In this document: piece by piece, positions 7,808-14,988 of the stretch
Layout of the letters: every line of letters starts with the position of its first letter
Position numbering within the stretch: position 1 is the stretch's first letter
Source of the DNA: an uncultured Lachnoanaerobaculum sp.
GTDB taxonomy: Bacteria > Bacillota > Clostridia > Lachnospirales > Lachnospiraceae
Assembly: GCA_916720285.1 (NCBI GenBank)
Contig: CAKAQP010000025.1
Coordinates: 1 to 16,972, forward strand
Direction of reading: 5' to 3'
Length of the DNA stretch: 16,972 nt
Notes under the pieces: generated by a model
What the model was told of the DNA's origin: nothing
Databases searched by the model: none
What the model saw: only the letters and a program-made list of their open reading frames with translations
Program-made: the position numbers and the translations under genes

Positions 7808-8582
7808 GATTTTTGAATATTTAAAAAAATTATATCCGCTTGAACTTGCTATGGACTGGGACAATTCCGGATTTTTGCTTGGAAGAAGTGATAAAGAGGT
7901 AAGAAATGTCTTAGTCGTACTTGATATTACAAATGAAGTACTTGACTACGCTGTGGCAAAGAGTATTGATTTGATTGTGTCACATCACCCGATTATTTTT
8001 TCGGCTTTAAAGAGAGTTACAGATGAAACACTCCTTGGAAACTATATTTTAAAGATACTAAAAAATGATATTTCTGTGATTGCAATGCATACAAATTTTG
8101 ATATTGCAACAGGCGGTATGACAGACATTGCAGAACAAAAACTTTCACTTTCAAATACAAAACCTCTTGAAGTTACGGCAAATACTGACGGTAAGGAGCT
8201 TGGAGTCGGAAAGATTGGAGATTTAAAAAAAGAGCTTTCATTTGATGAATTACTTTCTTTAATAAAGGAGACATTTAATTTAAAGCGTTTAACTGTATTT
8301 GGCAGAGAGAATATAAAGGGAAATATTAAAAGGATTGCTATAAGCCCGGGCTCAGGAAGAGGAATGTATAAGTATGCTCTAGGTGAGGCGGATGTACTTA
8401 TAACAGGTGATATTACACATCATGAAGGACTTGATGCTATAAATGAAGGCATTTGTATCATAGATGCCACACATTATGGCTTAGAGCATGTATTTACAGA
8501 AAAAATTGTAAATGATTTAAAAAAATACAGTGAACTGAATGTTTTTGAATTCAAAAATACAAATCCGGTGGAGATAATATAG
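7794..8582 (+). CDS. Nif3-like dinuclear metal centre protein (YbgI/YqfO, DUF34 family)
   Basis: This is a conserved protein of unsettled function, often annotated as 'GTP cyclohydrolase 1 type 2' although that activity is not well established for the family. The 262 residues match the short, single-domain form without the inserted PII/CutA-like domain found in larger homologues. Metal-ligand residues are visible: His64-His65 in VSHHPIIF, Asp103 in MHTNFD, and His227 and Glu231 in THYGLEHVF. The N-terminal WDNSGFLLG (22-30) and central ISPGSGRG (183-190) are also typical. AAGGAG (7781-7786) lies 7 nt before the ATG. The start overlaps the trmK 3' end by 14 nt, so the two are probably translationally coupled. 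Pairing with trmK is common in Firmicutes and hints at a link to RNA metabolism. Confidence 0.9.
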   Translation: MKCSEIFEYLKKLYPLELAMDWDNSGFLLGRSDKEVRNVLVVLDITNEVLDYAVAKSIDLIVSHHPIIFSALKRVTDETLLGNYILKILKNDISVIAMHTNFDIATGGMTDIAEQKLSLSNTKPLEVTANTDGKELGVGKIGDLKKELSFDELLSLIKETFNLKRLTVFGRENIKGNIKRIAISPGSGRGMYKYALGEADVLITGDITHHEGLDAINEGICIIDATHYGLEHVFTEKIVNDLKKYSELNVFEFKNTNPVEII

Positions 8583-8585
8583 GGG

Positions 8586-9680
8586 ATGGTAAAGGTCTTT
8601 TTAGTTGAGGATGAAAAGTTTGTAAGAGAAGGTATAAAAAATGAAATAGATTGGAATTCATATGGATTTGATTTTGTAGGGGAAGCTGCCGACGGTGAAT
8701 TGGCACTTCCCCTAATTGAGATTTCAAAACCGGATATCTTGATAACAGATATAAAGATGCCTTTTATGGACGGATTGGAACTTGGAAGAATAGTAAAGGA
8801 AAGGTTTCCGGAGACCGTTATTATATTTTTAAGCGGTTATGATGATTTTGACTATGCCCAGAAAGCCATACATATCGGTGCATCCGAATATCTTTTAAAG
8901 CCGGTTTCAAAAGAAAAGCTCATATCGGTTTTAAAGAAAATAAAGCCGATTGTAGATTCAAAACGACACAGTATCTTGCGAAATATAAAGGCAGACAATA
9001 TTGAGTTTAATATAAAGAAATTCGATACATCAGGATTTAATAAAGGAAGCTTCAAGGAATTTATTATAAATGGAAAGAGTCAGGATATTAAAAGTTATGT
9101 TGAAGAATATACTGACAACATGGACGGACAGTTAAAATCTTTAATATTCAGACAGTATGTAATAATGGATGCTTTTATAGAATCTGAAAAATTCCTCAGT
9201 AATGTTGATGATAAGGAGGAGCTTGTAAATAAATTCGGAAGTATGGAAGTATTTGATGAAGCTGTTACAGATATTTATACTATGAAGCAATATTTTTTAA
9301 AGTTACTGGAATATATGATCGATAAAAGAGATCAGATTACAGGAAGGCAGTACAGCTTTTTACTTAAGAAGGCAAAAGACTTTGTGGAGAAAAATTATAT
9401 GGAGTCTGAGATTTCTTTAAACAGTGTTGCGGAATATATAGGACTGAGTCCCACATATTTCAGTACTGTTTTTAAGCAGGAAGCTGGGATGAACTTTATA
9501 GACTACCTGACAAAAACCAGAATAGATGAAGCTAAAAGACTTCTTAGAAGCACTGATAAAAGGATATCTGATATAGCAATGGAAGTCGGATATCGTGATC
9601 AACATTATTTCAGTTCGGCTTTTAAAAAATATCAAGGAGACACACCTAAGTCATACAGAGAAAATAAAAATGAAGAATAG
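8586..9680 (+). CDS. AraC-family response regulator (YesN-like)
   Basis: This is a two-component response regulator that activates transcription after phosphorylation. The 364 residues begin with a receiver domain (1-about 120): acidic Glu8-Asp9, phosphoacceptor Asp55 in TDIKMPFMDG, Ser83 in FLSGYDDF and Lys105 in LLKPVSK. A helical linker of about 130 residues carries no motif I recognise. The C-terminal AraC-type DNA-binding domain spans about 262-358, with two helix-turn-helix motifs: SLNSVAEYIGLSPTYFSTVFK and ISDIAMEVGYRDQHYFSSAFKK. The ATG follows the nif3-like stop by 3 nt; GGGG abuts it and GGTGGAG lies 12 nt upstream, an imperfect arrangement suggesting coupled translation. It overlaps the histidine kinase gene by 11 nt. 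The likely target is the sugar transporter operon downstream, an inference from adjacency. Confidence 0.93.
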   Translation: MVKVFLVEDEKFVREGIKNEIDWNSYGFDFVGEAADGELALPLIEISKPDILITDIKMPFMDGLELGRIVKERFPETVIIFLSGYDDFDYAQKAIHIGASEYLLKPVSKEKLISVLKKIKPIVDSKRHSILRNIKADNIEFNIKKFDTSGFNKGSFKEFIINGKSQDIKSYVEEYTDNMDGQLKSLIFRQYVIMDAFIESEKFLSNVDDKEELVNKFGSMEVFDEAVTDIYTMKQYFLKLLEYMIDKRDQITGRQYSFLLKKAKDFVEKNYMESEISLNSVAEYIGLSPTYFSTVFKQEAGMNFIDYLTKTRIDEAKRLLRSTDKRISDIAMEVGYRDQHYFSSAFKKYQGDTPKSYRENKNEE

Positions 9681-11109
9681 TATACAAAATTATATTATGA
9701 AAAGGCTGTTTATAACCTTTATACCCATTGCATTTATTATTATTTATCTTTTGTTTGTGATGAAATGGCAGAATGATAAGTATGGCAGTATAGTAAAAAA
9801 TATAAGTATTGCAACAGAATTTAATTTTAAATTCAAAGAGAATGTAGACCATAAGATGTACAGGGTGGTAATAGGTGCGGATACTATAGAAAATCAAAAT
9901 CCGTATGAAGACCTTGAATATGCAAATAAAATATTTGAAAAGTTGCTGGAAACAAACAATAAAGATGAAGGAATAAACAGACCGAAAGGCCTTATAATAC
10001 TTTTAAATTTGCTCAAGAAACAAATAGATAATATCGGTAAAAGCGATATATATAAAGACTATAATAAAAATATAGACAGTTTGGAATATGATATCAGGGT
10101 TACAACCGAGCTGATAGAAGATACTGTAAATGACTATATATATGAGGAGACCAAAGAGCTTAACATAGTAAGTATAAAGATAAGAAATCAGATGGCTGTT
10201 ATATTTATGCTTAGTATTATCAGTGTATTTCTTATTTTGTACTTTACTTTATATATGTATAAAAAGGTATCAAGACATATTGCGGCTCCTATTATAAATC
10301 TTTGTAATTATACAAAAAGAAGTGAAAATGATTTATTGGAGAATAATCCGGAGAGCAGTATTTTAGAAATCGATGAACTGTCGGAAAATTTTAATGATAA
10401 AATAATAAGAATAAAAGAGCTTATCGAGAATATAAAGACAGAGCAAAAGAATAAGAAAAATACGGAACTTTGGCTTTTACAATCTCAGATAAATCCACAT
10501 TTTTTATATAACACACTTGATACTGTTGTATGGATGGCTGAAGCAGGTGATTCGAAAAAAGTGGTTGATATGATAACCGCATTGTCAGGCTTTTTACGGA
10601 TAGGATTAAATAACGGAAAAAGATTTATACAGATAAGAGAAGAAATAAGACATATAGAAAATTATTTAAAGATACAAAAATTCAGGTATGAGGATATTTT
10701 GGAATACAGTATTGATATAGAAGATAATCTGTATGATATAAGAATTTTGAAACTTTTGTTACAACCGATTGTAGAAAATGCACTTTACCATGGTATAAAG
10801 TATAAAAGAAGTGGAGGTAAGATTTCGGTAAAAGGTTATAGAAAAGATGAGCATATAATTTTACAGGTAATAGATAACGGGATCGGAATGGAGACTAAAA
10901 AGCTTGAAAGCTTAAAAAATATTATAAAAAGTGAATATATAGATGAAATTGATATAGTAAAGTCATCAAAAGAGAGCTTCGGACTTTATAATGTGGCGGA
11001 AAGAATAAGGCTTTATTATGGTAATGAATATGGACTGAATATAGACAGTACCGAGAATATAGGTACAACTGTAAGTATAATTCTGCCTTTAGAAAGTGAT
11101 TTAATCTAA
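9670..11109 (+). CDS. Sensor histidine kinase, YesM/LytS-like (His_kinase family)
   Basis: This membrane sensor kinase is the partner of the preceding regulator. From the ATG at 9670 it has 479 residues. Transmembrane segment 1 (about 13-31) and segment 2 (about 174-196) flank an outside domain of about 140 residues that looks wholly helical. A HAMP-like region follows (about 198-255), then the phosphoacceptor His277 in QSQINPHFLYNTLD. The HATPase domain has its N box at LLQPIVENALYHG (363-375), DNGIGM (402-407) and GLYNVAERI (438-446). The frame is open upstream to 9595 inside the regulator gene, but that extension would add a hydrophilic 25-residue leader; 9670 gives the normal short cytoplasmic N-terminus and an 11-nt coupled overlap. 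No strong ribosome site is visible. A terminator follows at 11185. Confidence 0.92.
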   Translation: MKNSIQNYIMKRLFITFIPIAFIIIYLLFVMKWQNDKYGSIVKNISIATEFNFKFKENVDHKMYRVVIGADTIENQNPYEDLEYANKIFEKLLETNNKDEGINRPKGLIILLNLLKKQIDNIGKSDIYKDYNKNIDSLEYDIRVTTELIEDTVNDYIYEETKELNIVSIKIRNQMAVIFMLSIISVFLILYFTLYMYKKVSRHIAAPIINLCNYTKRSENDLLENNPESSILEIDELSENFNDKIIRIKELIENIKTEQKNKKNTELWLLQSQINPHFLYNTLDTVVWMAEAGDSKKVVDMITALSGFLRIGLNNGKRFIQIREEIRHIENYLKIQKFRYEDILEYSIDIEDNLYDIRILKLLLQPIVENALYHGIKYKRSGGKISVKGYRKDEHIILQVIDNGIGMETKKLESLKNIIKSEYIDEIDIVKSSKESFGLYNVAERIRLYYGNEYGLNIDSTENIGTTVSIILPLESDLI

Positions 11110-11134
11110 TCTGAATATATTAAACATATATCAT

Positions 11135-11174
11135 AAAATAATATACATAAATTTCCGATAATGAAAATAATATA
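11135..11174 (+). repeat. AT-rich 11-bp direct repeat upstream of ytfQ
   Basis: AAAATAATATA occurs at 11135-11145 and again at 11164-11174, with starts 29 bp apart, just upstream of the terminator and the ytfQ promoter region. It could be part of an AraC-type regulator site, but the composition is so AT-rich that chance is a real possibility. Confidence 0.3.
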
Positions 11175-11184
11175 AAAAATGCGT

Positions 11185-11214
11185 AAAAAAATCTATGTTT
11201 ACATAGGTTTTTTT
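11185..11214 (+). terminator. Rho-independent terminator after the two-component genes (possibly bidirectional)
   Basis: A7-TCTATG, loop TTTA, CATAGG-T7 forms a 13-pair hairpin with one T:G pair. The T7 tract serves as the U-run on the + strand; the A7 side could serve the opposite strand. It is the first convincing terminator after 1470. Confidence 0.8.
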
Positions 11215-11242
11215 GTATTACAATATAGTAAACAAATAATTG
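11198..11242 (+). promoter_or_regulatory. Probable promoter region for the ytfQRT-yjfF operon
   Basis: Several imperfect combinations exist: TTTACA (11198-11203) with TACAAT (11219-11224) at 15 bp or CAATAT (11221-11226) at 17 bp, and TTGTAT (11213-11218) with AATAAT (11235-11240) at 16 bp. None is consensus, which fits a promoter needing an activator. Which one is used cannot be decided from sequence. All overlap or closely follow the terminator. Confidence 0.35.
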
Positions 11243-11270
11243 TTTCGTAAATAATTTTAAGGAGGAGTTT

Positions 11271-12350
11271 ATGAGTAAAAGAGGTTTAAGTCTATTTGTA
11301 TCTGCAATTATGCTGACTATGTTTGCACTTACAGGATGCGGTGGAGGTGCAAAAGCACCTGAGGAGAGCAAGTCGGTTGAATCATCGGAAACCGCAGGTG
11401 AGAGCAAGAGTGAGGAAGCAAAGAGTGAAGTGTCTAAGGATGCTTCAAAGCTTATTGTAGTAGGTTATGCACAGGTTGGAGCGGAGTCTGATTGGAGAAC
11501 GGCAAATACGGAGTCATTTAAATCTACATTTGTTCCTGAAAACGGATATGAGCTTATATTTAATGACGCTCAGCAAAAGCAGGAAAATCAAATCAAGGCT
11601 ATAAGAGATTTTATTCAGCAGGAAGTTGACTATATCGTACTTGCACCTGTTGTAGAAACAGGATGGGATACAGTTTTACAGGAAGCTAAGGATGCAGGAA
11701 TTCCTGTGATACTTTCAGACCGTATGATAAAGACTTCAGATGATTCTCTTTATACAGCGCTTGTATGCGGTGACTTTATAAAAGAGGGTGAGACTGCAGG
11801 ACATTGGCTTGAAGATTATTTGAAATCAAAGAATGTGGCTGCTGATGAGAAGATAAACATTGTTACTCTTCAAGGTACAATCGGTGCATCTGCACAGGTT
11901 GGCAGAACTGACGGATTTGCAAATATTTTAGGACAAAATGCAAACTGGAATATGCTTGCAAAGCAAACAGGTGAGTTTACACAATCAAAGGGTCAGGAAG
12001 TTATGGAGTCATTTTTAAAGCAGTTTGATGATATTGATGTAGTGGTTGCCGAAAATGACAATATGGCTTTCGGAGCTATAGATGCTATAAAGGCGGCAGG
12101 AAAAACATGCGGACCGAAAGGCGATATAACAGTTATATCATTTGATGCTGTAAAGGCCGCATTTGATGCAATGATTGCCGGTGACTTAAATGCAAGTATT
12201 GAGTGCAGTCCGCTTCATGGACCTAGAGTAGCTGAAATTATTCAAAAGCTTGAGAAGGGTGAAACAGTGGATAAGATCCAGTATGTAGACGAATCATATT
12301 TTGATACAAGTATGGATCTTGAGAAAATTAAGGCAGGAAGAGCTTATTAA
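11271..12350 (+). CDS. ytfQ: Sugar-binding lipoprotein of a galactofuranose-type ABC importer
   Basis: This is the extracytoplasmic binding protein of a CUT2-class importer, 359 residues. A lipoprotein signal peptide ends in lipobox LTGC with Cys23 as the lipid anchor. A flexible linker rich in Ser, Glu and Lys (about 24-60) follows, then a periplasmic-binding-protein fold of the ribose/galactose type. Blocks shared with E. coli YtfQ include VGYAQVGAESDWR (64-76), DAQQKQENQIKAIRDF (99-114), APVVETGW (125-132), LQGTIGASA (200-208), TQSKGQEVMESF (237-248) and the NDNMAFGAIDAIK segment (262-274). AAGGAGG (11259-11265) lies 5 nt before the ATG. The gene has its own upstream terminator and promoter and is followed by a hairpin. 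Substrate by family is a furanose sugar; close relatives in other bacteria import other sugars such as fructose, so galactofuranose is not certain. Confidence 0.92.
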   Translation: MSKRGLSLFVSAIMLTMFALTGCGGGAKAPEESKSVESSETAGESKSEEAKSEVSKDASKLIVVGYAQVGAESDWRTANTESFKSTFVPENGYELIFNDAQQKQENQIKAIRDFIQQEVDYIVLAPVVETGWDTVLQEAKDAGIPVILSDRMIKTSDDSLYTALVCGDFIKEGETAGHWLEDYLKSKNVAADEKINIVTLQGTIGASAQVGRTDGFANILGQNANWNMLAKQTGEFTQSKGQEVMESFLKQFDDIDVVVAENDNMAFGAIDAIKAAGKTCGPKGDITVISFDAVKAAFDAMIAGDLNASIECSPLHGPRVAEIIQKLEKGETVDKIQYVDESYFDTSMDLEKIKAGRAY

Positions 12351-12388
12351 TAAGGCATAATTTTATATTTTGCATAAAGAAAATACCG

Positions 12389-12421
12389 GGAGTGAGGAGT
12401 TATTTGCTCCTCACTCCTTTT
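12389..12421 (+). terminator. Strong hairpin between ytfQ and ytfR (attenuator or mRNA stabiliser)
   Basis: GGAGTGAGGAG (12389-12399) and CTCCTCACTCC (12407-12417) pair perfectly over 11 bp around a 7-nt loop, followed by only T4. The ytfR ribosome site GAGGTGA begins immediately after it, at 12422. The short T-tract suggests partial termination or 3'-end protection of ytfQ mRNA rather than a complete stop. Confidence 0.85.
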
Positions 12422-12430
12422 GAGGTGATT

Positions 12431-13930
12431 ATGGATAATCTATTGAAAATGAGAGGAATCTGTAAAAATTTTCCGGGAGTAAAAGCACTTGATAATGTGG
12501 ATTTTAGTTTAAACAAGGGTGAAATACATGCTTTAATGGGAGAAAACGGTGCAGGTAAGTCCACACTTATAAAGGTACTTACAGGAGTGGAAGAGTTTGA
12601 AACCGGACAGATAATCCTTGAAGATAAAAAAAGTATAATAAATAAAAGCCCCAAAGAAGCACAGGAAAACGGAATAAGTACAGTGTATCAGGAAGTAAAT
12701 CTTTGCCCGAATATCTCAGTGGCGGAAAATTTGTTCTTGGATCGTGAGCCAAGAAAATTCGGACTTATTGATTGGCAAAAAATGAATAGAATGTCCAAGG
12801 AACTTTTGGATAAATTGGATATCAAAATAGATGTAACCAAACCTACAGAAAACTATTCAATTGCAATACAGCAAATGATTGCCATTGCCAGAGCGGTTGA
12901 TATGTCGGCAAAGGTACTGATACTTGACGAGCCTACCTCATCACTTGATGACGGAGAGGTTGAAAAACTTTTTGTTTTGATGAAAAAATTAAAAAAGGAG
13001 GGTATAGGAATAATATTTGTTACCCATTTTTTGGAGCAGGTATATGCGGTATGTGATAAAATAACTGTTTTAAGAAACGGAGCTCTTGTAGGAGAGTTTG
13101 AAGTGGATAACCTTCCAAGAGTACAGCTTGTAGCAAAAATGATGGGTAAGGATTTTAACGATCTTGAAAATATTAAGGGTGAAAGCACAAAGACTGATGA
13201 TAAAGAAGTACTTCTTAAGGCCGAGTCGCTTGGATCAACCGGTAATATAAAACCGTTTGATCTTACGTTAAATAAAGGAGAGGTTATAGGAATAACCGGT
13301 CTTTTGGGATCAGGGCGTTCTGAACTTGTCAGAGCTATATACGGTGCCGACAAAACGGATACCGGTCAAATAGTATTTAAAAACAAAGAAGTTAAAATAA
13401 ATGCTCCGATTGATGCCATGAAACTTGGGATGGCATATCTTCCTGAAAACAGAAAAGATGAAGGAATTATAGCGGATCTGTCTGTAAGAGAAAATATAAT
13501 AATAGCCATGCAGGCAAAACAAGGAATATTTAAACTTATACCAAGGAAAAAACAGGAAGAATTTGTAGATAAGTATATAGAAATATTACAGATAAAAACA
13601 GCCGGGAGAGAAACACCTATAAAACAGCTTTCCGGTGGAAATCAGCAAAAGGTAATTCTTGCAAGATGGCTGCTCACAAATCCTGAACTTCTTATATTGG
13701 ATGAACCTACCAGAGGGATTGATGTCGGAACAAAAACTGAGATTCAAAAATTGGTTTTGAAATTGGCGACTGAGGGTATGACTGTAATATTTATTTCATC
13801 AGAAATCGAGGAGATGATCAGAACTTGCCAAAGAATGGTAGTAATGAGAGATAAGAAAAAAGTAGGTGAATTAGAATCTGATGAAATATCTCAAAATAAT
13901 ATAATGAGTGCTATAGCAGGAGGGGAATAA
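12431..13930 (+). CDS. ytfR: Sugar ABC transporter ATP-binding protein with two ATPase domains
   Basis: This cytoplasmic ATPase powers the importer. The 499 residues match the roughly 500 of E. coli YtfR. The N-terminal domain has Walker A GENGAGKS (37-44), Q-loop region VYQEVNL (85-91), a degenerate signature YSIAIQQ (142-148) and Walker B VLILDEPTSSLD (162-173). The C-terminal domain has the altered P-loop GLLGSGRS (290-297), normal in this family, signature LSGGNQQK (400-407) and Walker B LLILDEPTRGID (420-431). The ATG at 12431 is preceded by GAGGTGA (12422-12428). The frame stays open upstream to a GTG at 12392, but that codon is inside the hairpin and the extension has no homology, so 12431 is preferred. 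The tandem-domain layout is diagnostic of CUT2 (RbsA/MglA-like) transporters. Confidence 0.95.
   Translation: MDNLLKMRGICKNFPGVKALDNVDFSLNKGEIHALMGENGAGKSTLIKVLTGVEEFETGQIILEDKKSIINKSPKEAQENGISTVYQEVNLCPNISVAENLFLDREPRKFGLIDWQKMNRMSKELLDKLDIKIDVTKPTENYSIAIQQMIAIARAVDMSAKVLILDEPTSSLDDGEVEKLFVLMKKLKKEGIGIIFVTHFLEQVYAVCDKITVLRNGALVGEFEVDNLPRVQLVAKMMGKDFNDLENIKGESTKTDDKEVLLKAESLGSTGNIKPFDLTLNKGEVIGITGLLGSGRSELVRAIYGADKTDTGQIVFKNKEVKINAPIDAMKLGMAYLPENRKDEGIIADLSVRENIIIAMQAKQGIFKLIPRKKQEEFVDKYIEILQIKTAGRETPIKQLSGGNQQKVILARWLLTNPELLILDEPTRGIDVGTKTEIQKLVLKLATEGMTVIFISSEIEEMIRTCQRMVVMRDKKKVGELESDEISQNNIMSAIAGGE
13918..13923 (+). promoter_or_regulatory. Ribosome binding site deciding a TTG start for ytfT
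   Basis: AGGAGG, overlapping the ytfR 3' end, lies 9 nt before TTG at 13933. The first in-frame ATG codes for Met29, inside the first membrane segment (near 14017), so TTG is the plausible start. Confidence 0.7.
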
Positions 13931-13932
13931 AA

Positions 13933-14988
13933 TTGAGAGCATTAAAAATAAAAAACATAACATCAACAAGACTCTTTCTGCCTATAGTAAGTTTGATTTT
14001 AGTCTTAATTATAAACATGATAAAGACACCTAACTTCTTTAATATTACTATACAAAACGGAGTATTTTACGGATACATAATTGATGTAATAAATCGTGCA
14101 AGTGAGCTTGTAATACTTGCTGTGGGTATGACTCTTGTAGTTGCTTCATCAGGAGGTACGGATATTTCGGTAGGTGCAGTATGTGCGCTTGCAGGTGCTG
14201 TTGCATGTTTTATTCTTGCAGGTGGAGAAGTTTCTACAGATGTATATCGCGCACCATATATAGCAGCGTTTATAGCAGCAATATTTGTGGGATTGCTTTG
14301 TGGTTCATTTAATGCTTTTCTTGTTGCAAAGATGAATATCCAACCTATGGTTGCAACTTTGATATTGTTTACAGCAGGTAGAGGAATGGCTCAGCTTGTT
14401 ACAAATGGACAAATAACCTATATAAGAGTCGAATCATTCAAGATGCTTGGTAATTCTATTCATGGCATACCGCTTCCAACACCTGTATTTGTAGCATTGG
14501 CTGTTGTCTTAATAACTATTGTAATACTCAAAAAAACAGCTTTGGGGCTTTATATAGAAACTGTGGGAATAAATAATAAAGCTGCAAGACTTGTGGGATT
14601 AAATCCTGTGTATATACAGTTTATAGCCTATGCATTTTGTGGTCTTTTGGCGGGCCTTGCAGGAATGATAGTTTCATCAAGAGTATATTCAGCAGATGCA
14701 AATAACGCCGGACTTAATATAGAGCTTGACGCAATATTGGCGGTGGCACTTGGCGGAAACAGTCTTTCAGGCGGAAAGTTTTCACTTCTTGGAAGCGTTA
14801 TAGGAGCTTACACTATTCAAGCATTGACTACAACATTATATGCCATGAGTGTCTCGGCAGATCAACTTCCTGTATATAAGGCGATTGTAGTTGTAATAAT
14901 AGTATCATTACAGTCGAAGGAATTTATAAAGATAATAAGAGGATTTAATTTAAATAGGAAGAAAGCCGAGGTGGCATATGAAAGATAA
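13933..14988 (+). CDS. ytfT: Sugar ABC transporter permease 1 (YtfT-like)
   Basis: This is one of two membrane subunits of the importer (BPD_transp_2 family), 351 residues with about 8-10 hydrophobic segments. The first lies at about 14-30 and the last at about 316-326. Family signatures are visible: GMTLVVASSGGTDISVGAV (65-83), the cytoplasmic coupling region ETVGINNKAARLVGLN (209-224) and LDAILAVALGGNSLSGG (265-281). The segments NIQPMVATLIL and SADANNAGL are close to E. coli YtfT. The start is TTG with AGGAGG 9 nt upstream, 2 nt after the ytfR stop. It overlaps yjfF by 11 nt. The protein ends in a basic tail (about 334-351), consistent with a cytoplasmic C-terminus. Confidence 0.93.
   Translation: MRALKIKNITSTRLFLPIVSLILVLIINMIKTPNFFNITIQNGVFYGYIIDVINRASELVILAVGMTLVVASSGGTDISVGAVCALAGAVACFILAGGEVSTDVYRAPYIAAFIAAIFVGLLCGSFNAFLVAKMNIQPMVATLILFTAGRGMAQLVTNGQITYIRVESFKMLGNSIHGIPLPTPVFVALAVVLITIVILKKTALGLYIETVGINNKAARLVGLNPVYIQFIAYAFCGLLAGLAGMIVSSRVYSADANNAGLNIELDAILAVALGGNSLSGGKFSLLGSVIGAYTIQALTTTLYAMSVSADQLPVYKAIVVVIIVSLQSKEFIKIIRGFNLNRKKAEVAYER

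Noticed and set aside
8550..8578. TTCAAA-17 bp-GATAAT as a promoter for the response regulator
   Set aside because: Transcription would start at about the ATG itself, leaving no ribosome site; probably chance in AT-rich coding DNA.
9595..9669. Upstream start for the histidine kinase inside the regulator gene
   Set aside because: It would add 25 residues that only shadow the AraC domain codons; ATG 9670 gives a normal membrane-sensor N-terminus.
12392..12430. Upstream GTG start for ytfR
   Set aside because: The codon lies inside the intergenic hairpin with no ribosome site; ATG 12431 has GAGGTGA and gives the family's normal length.
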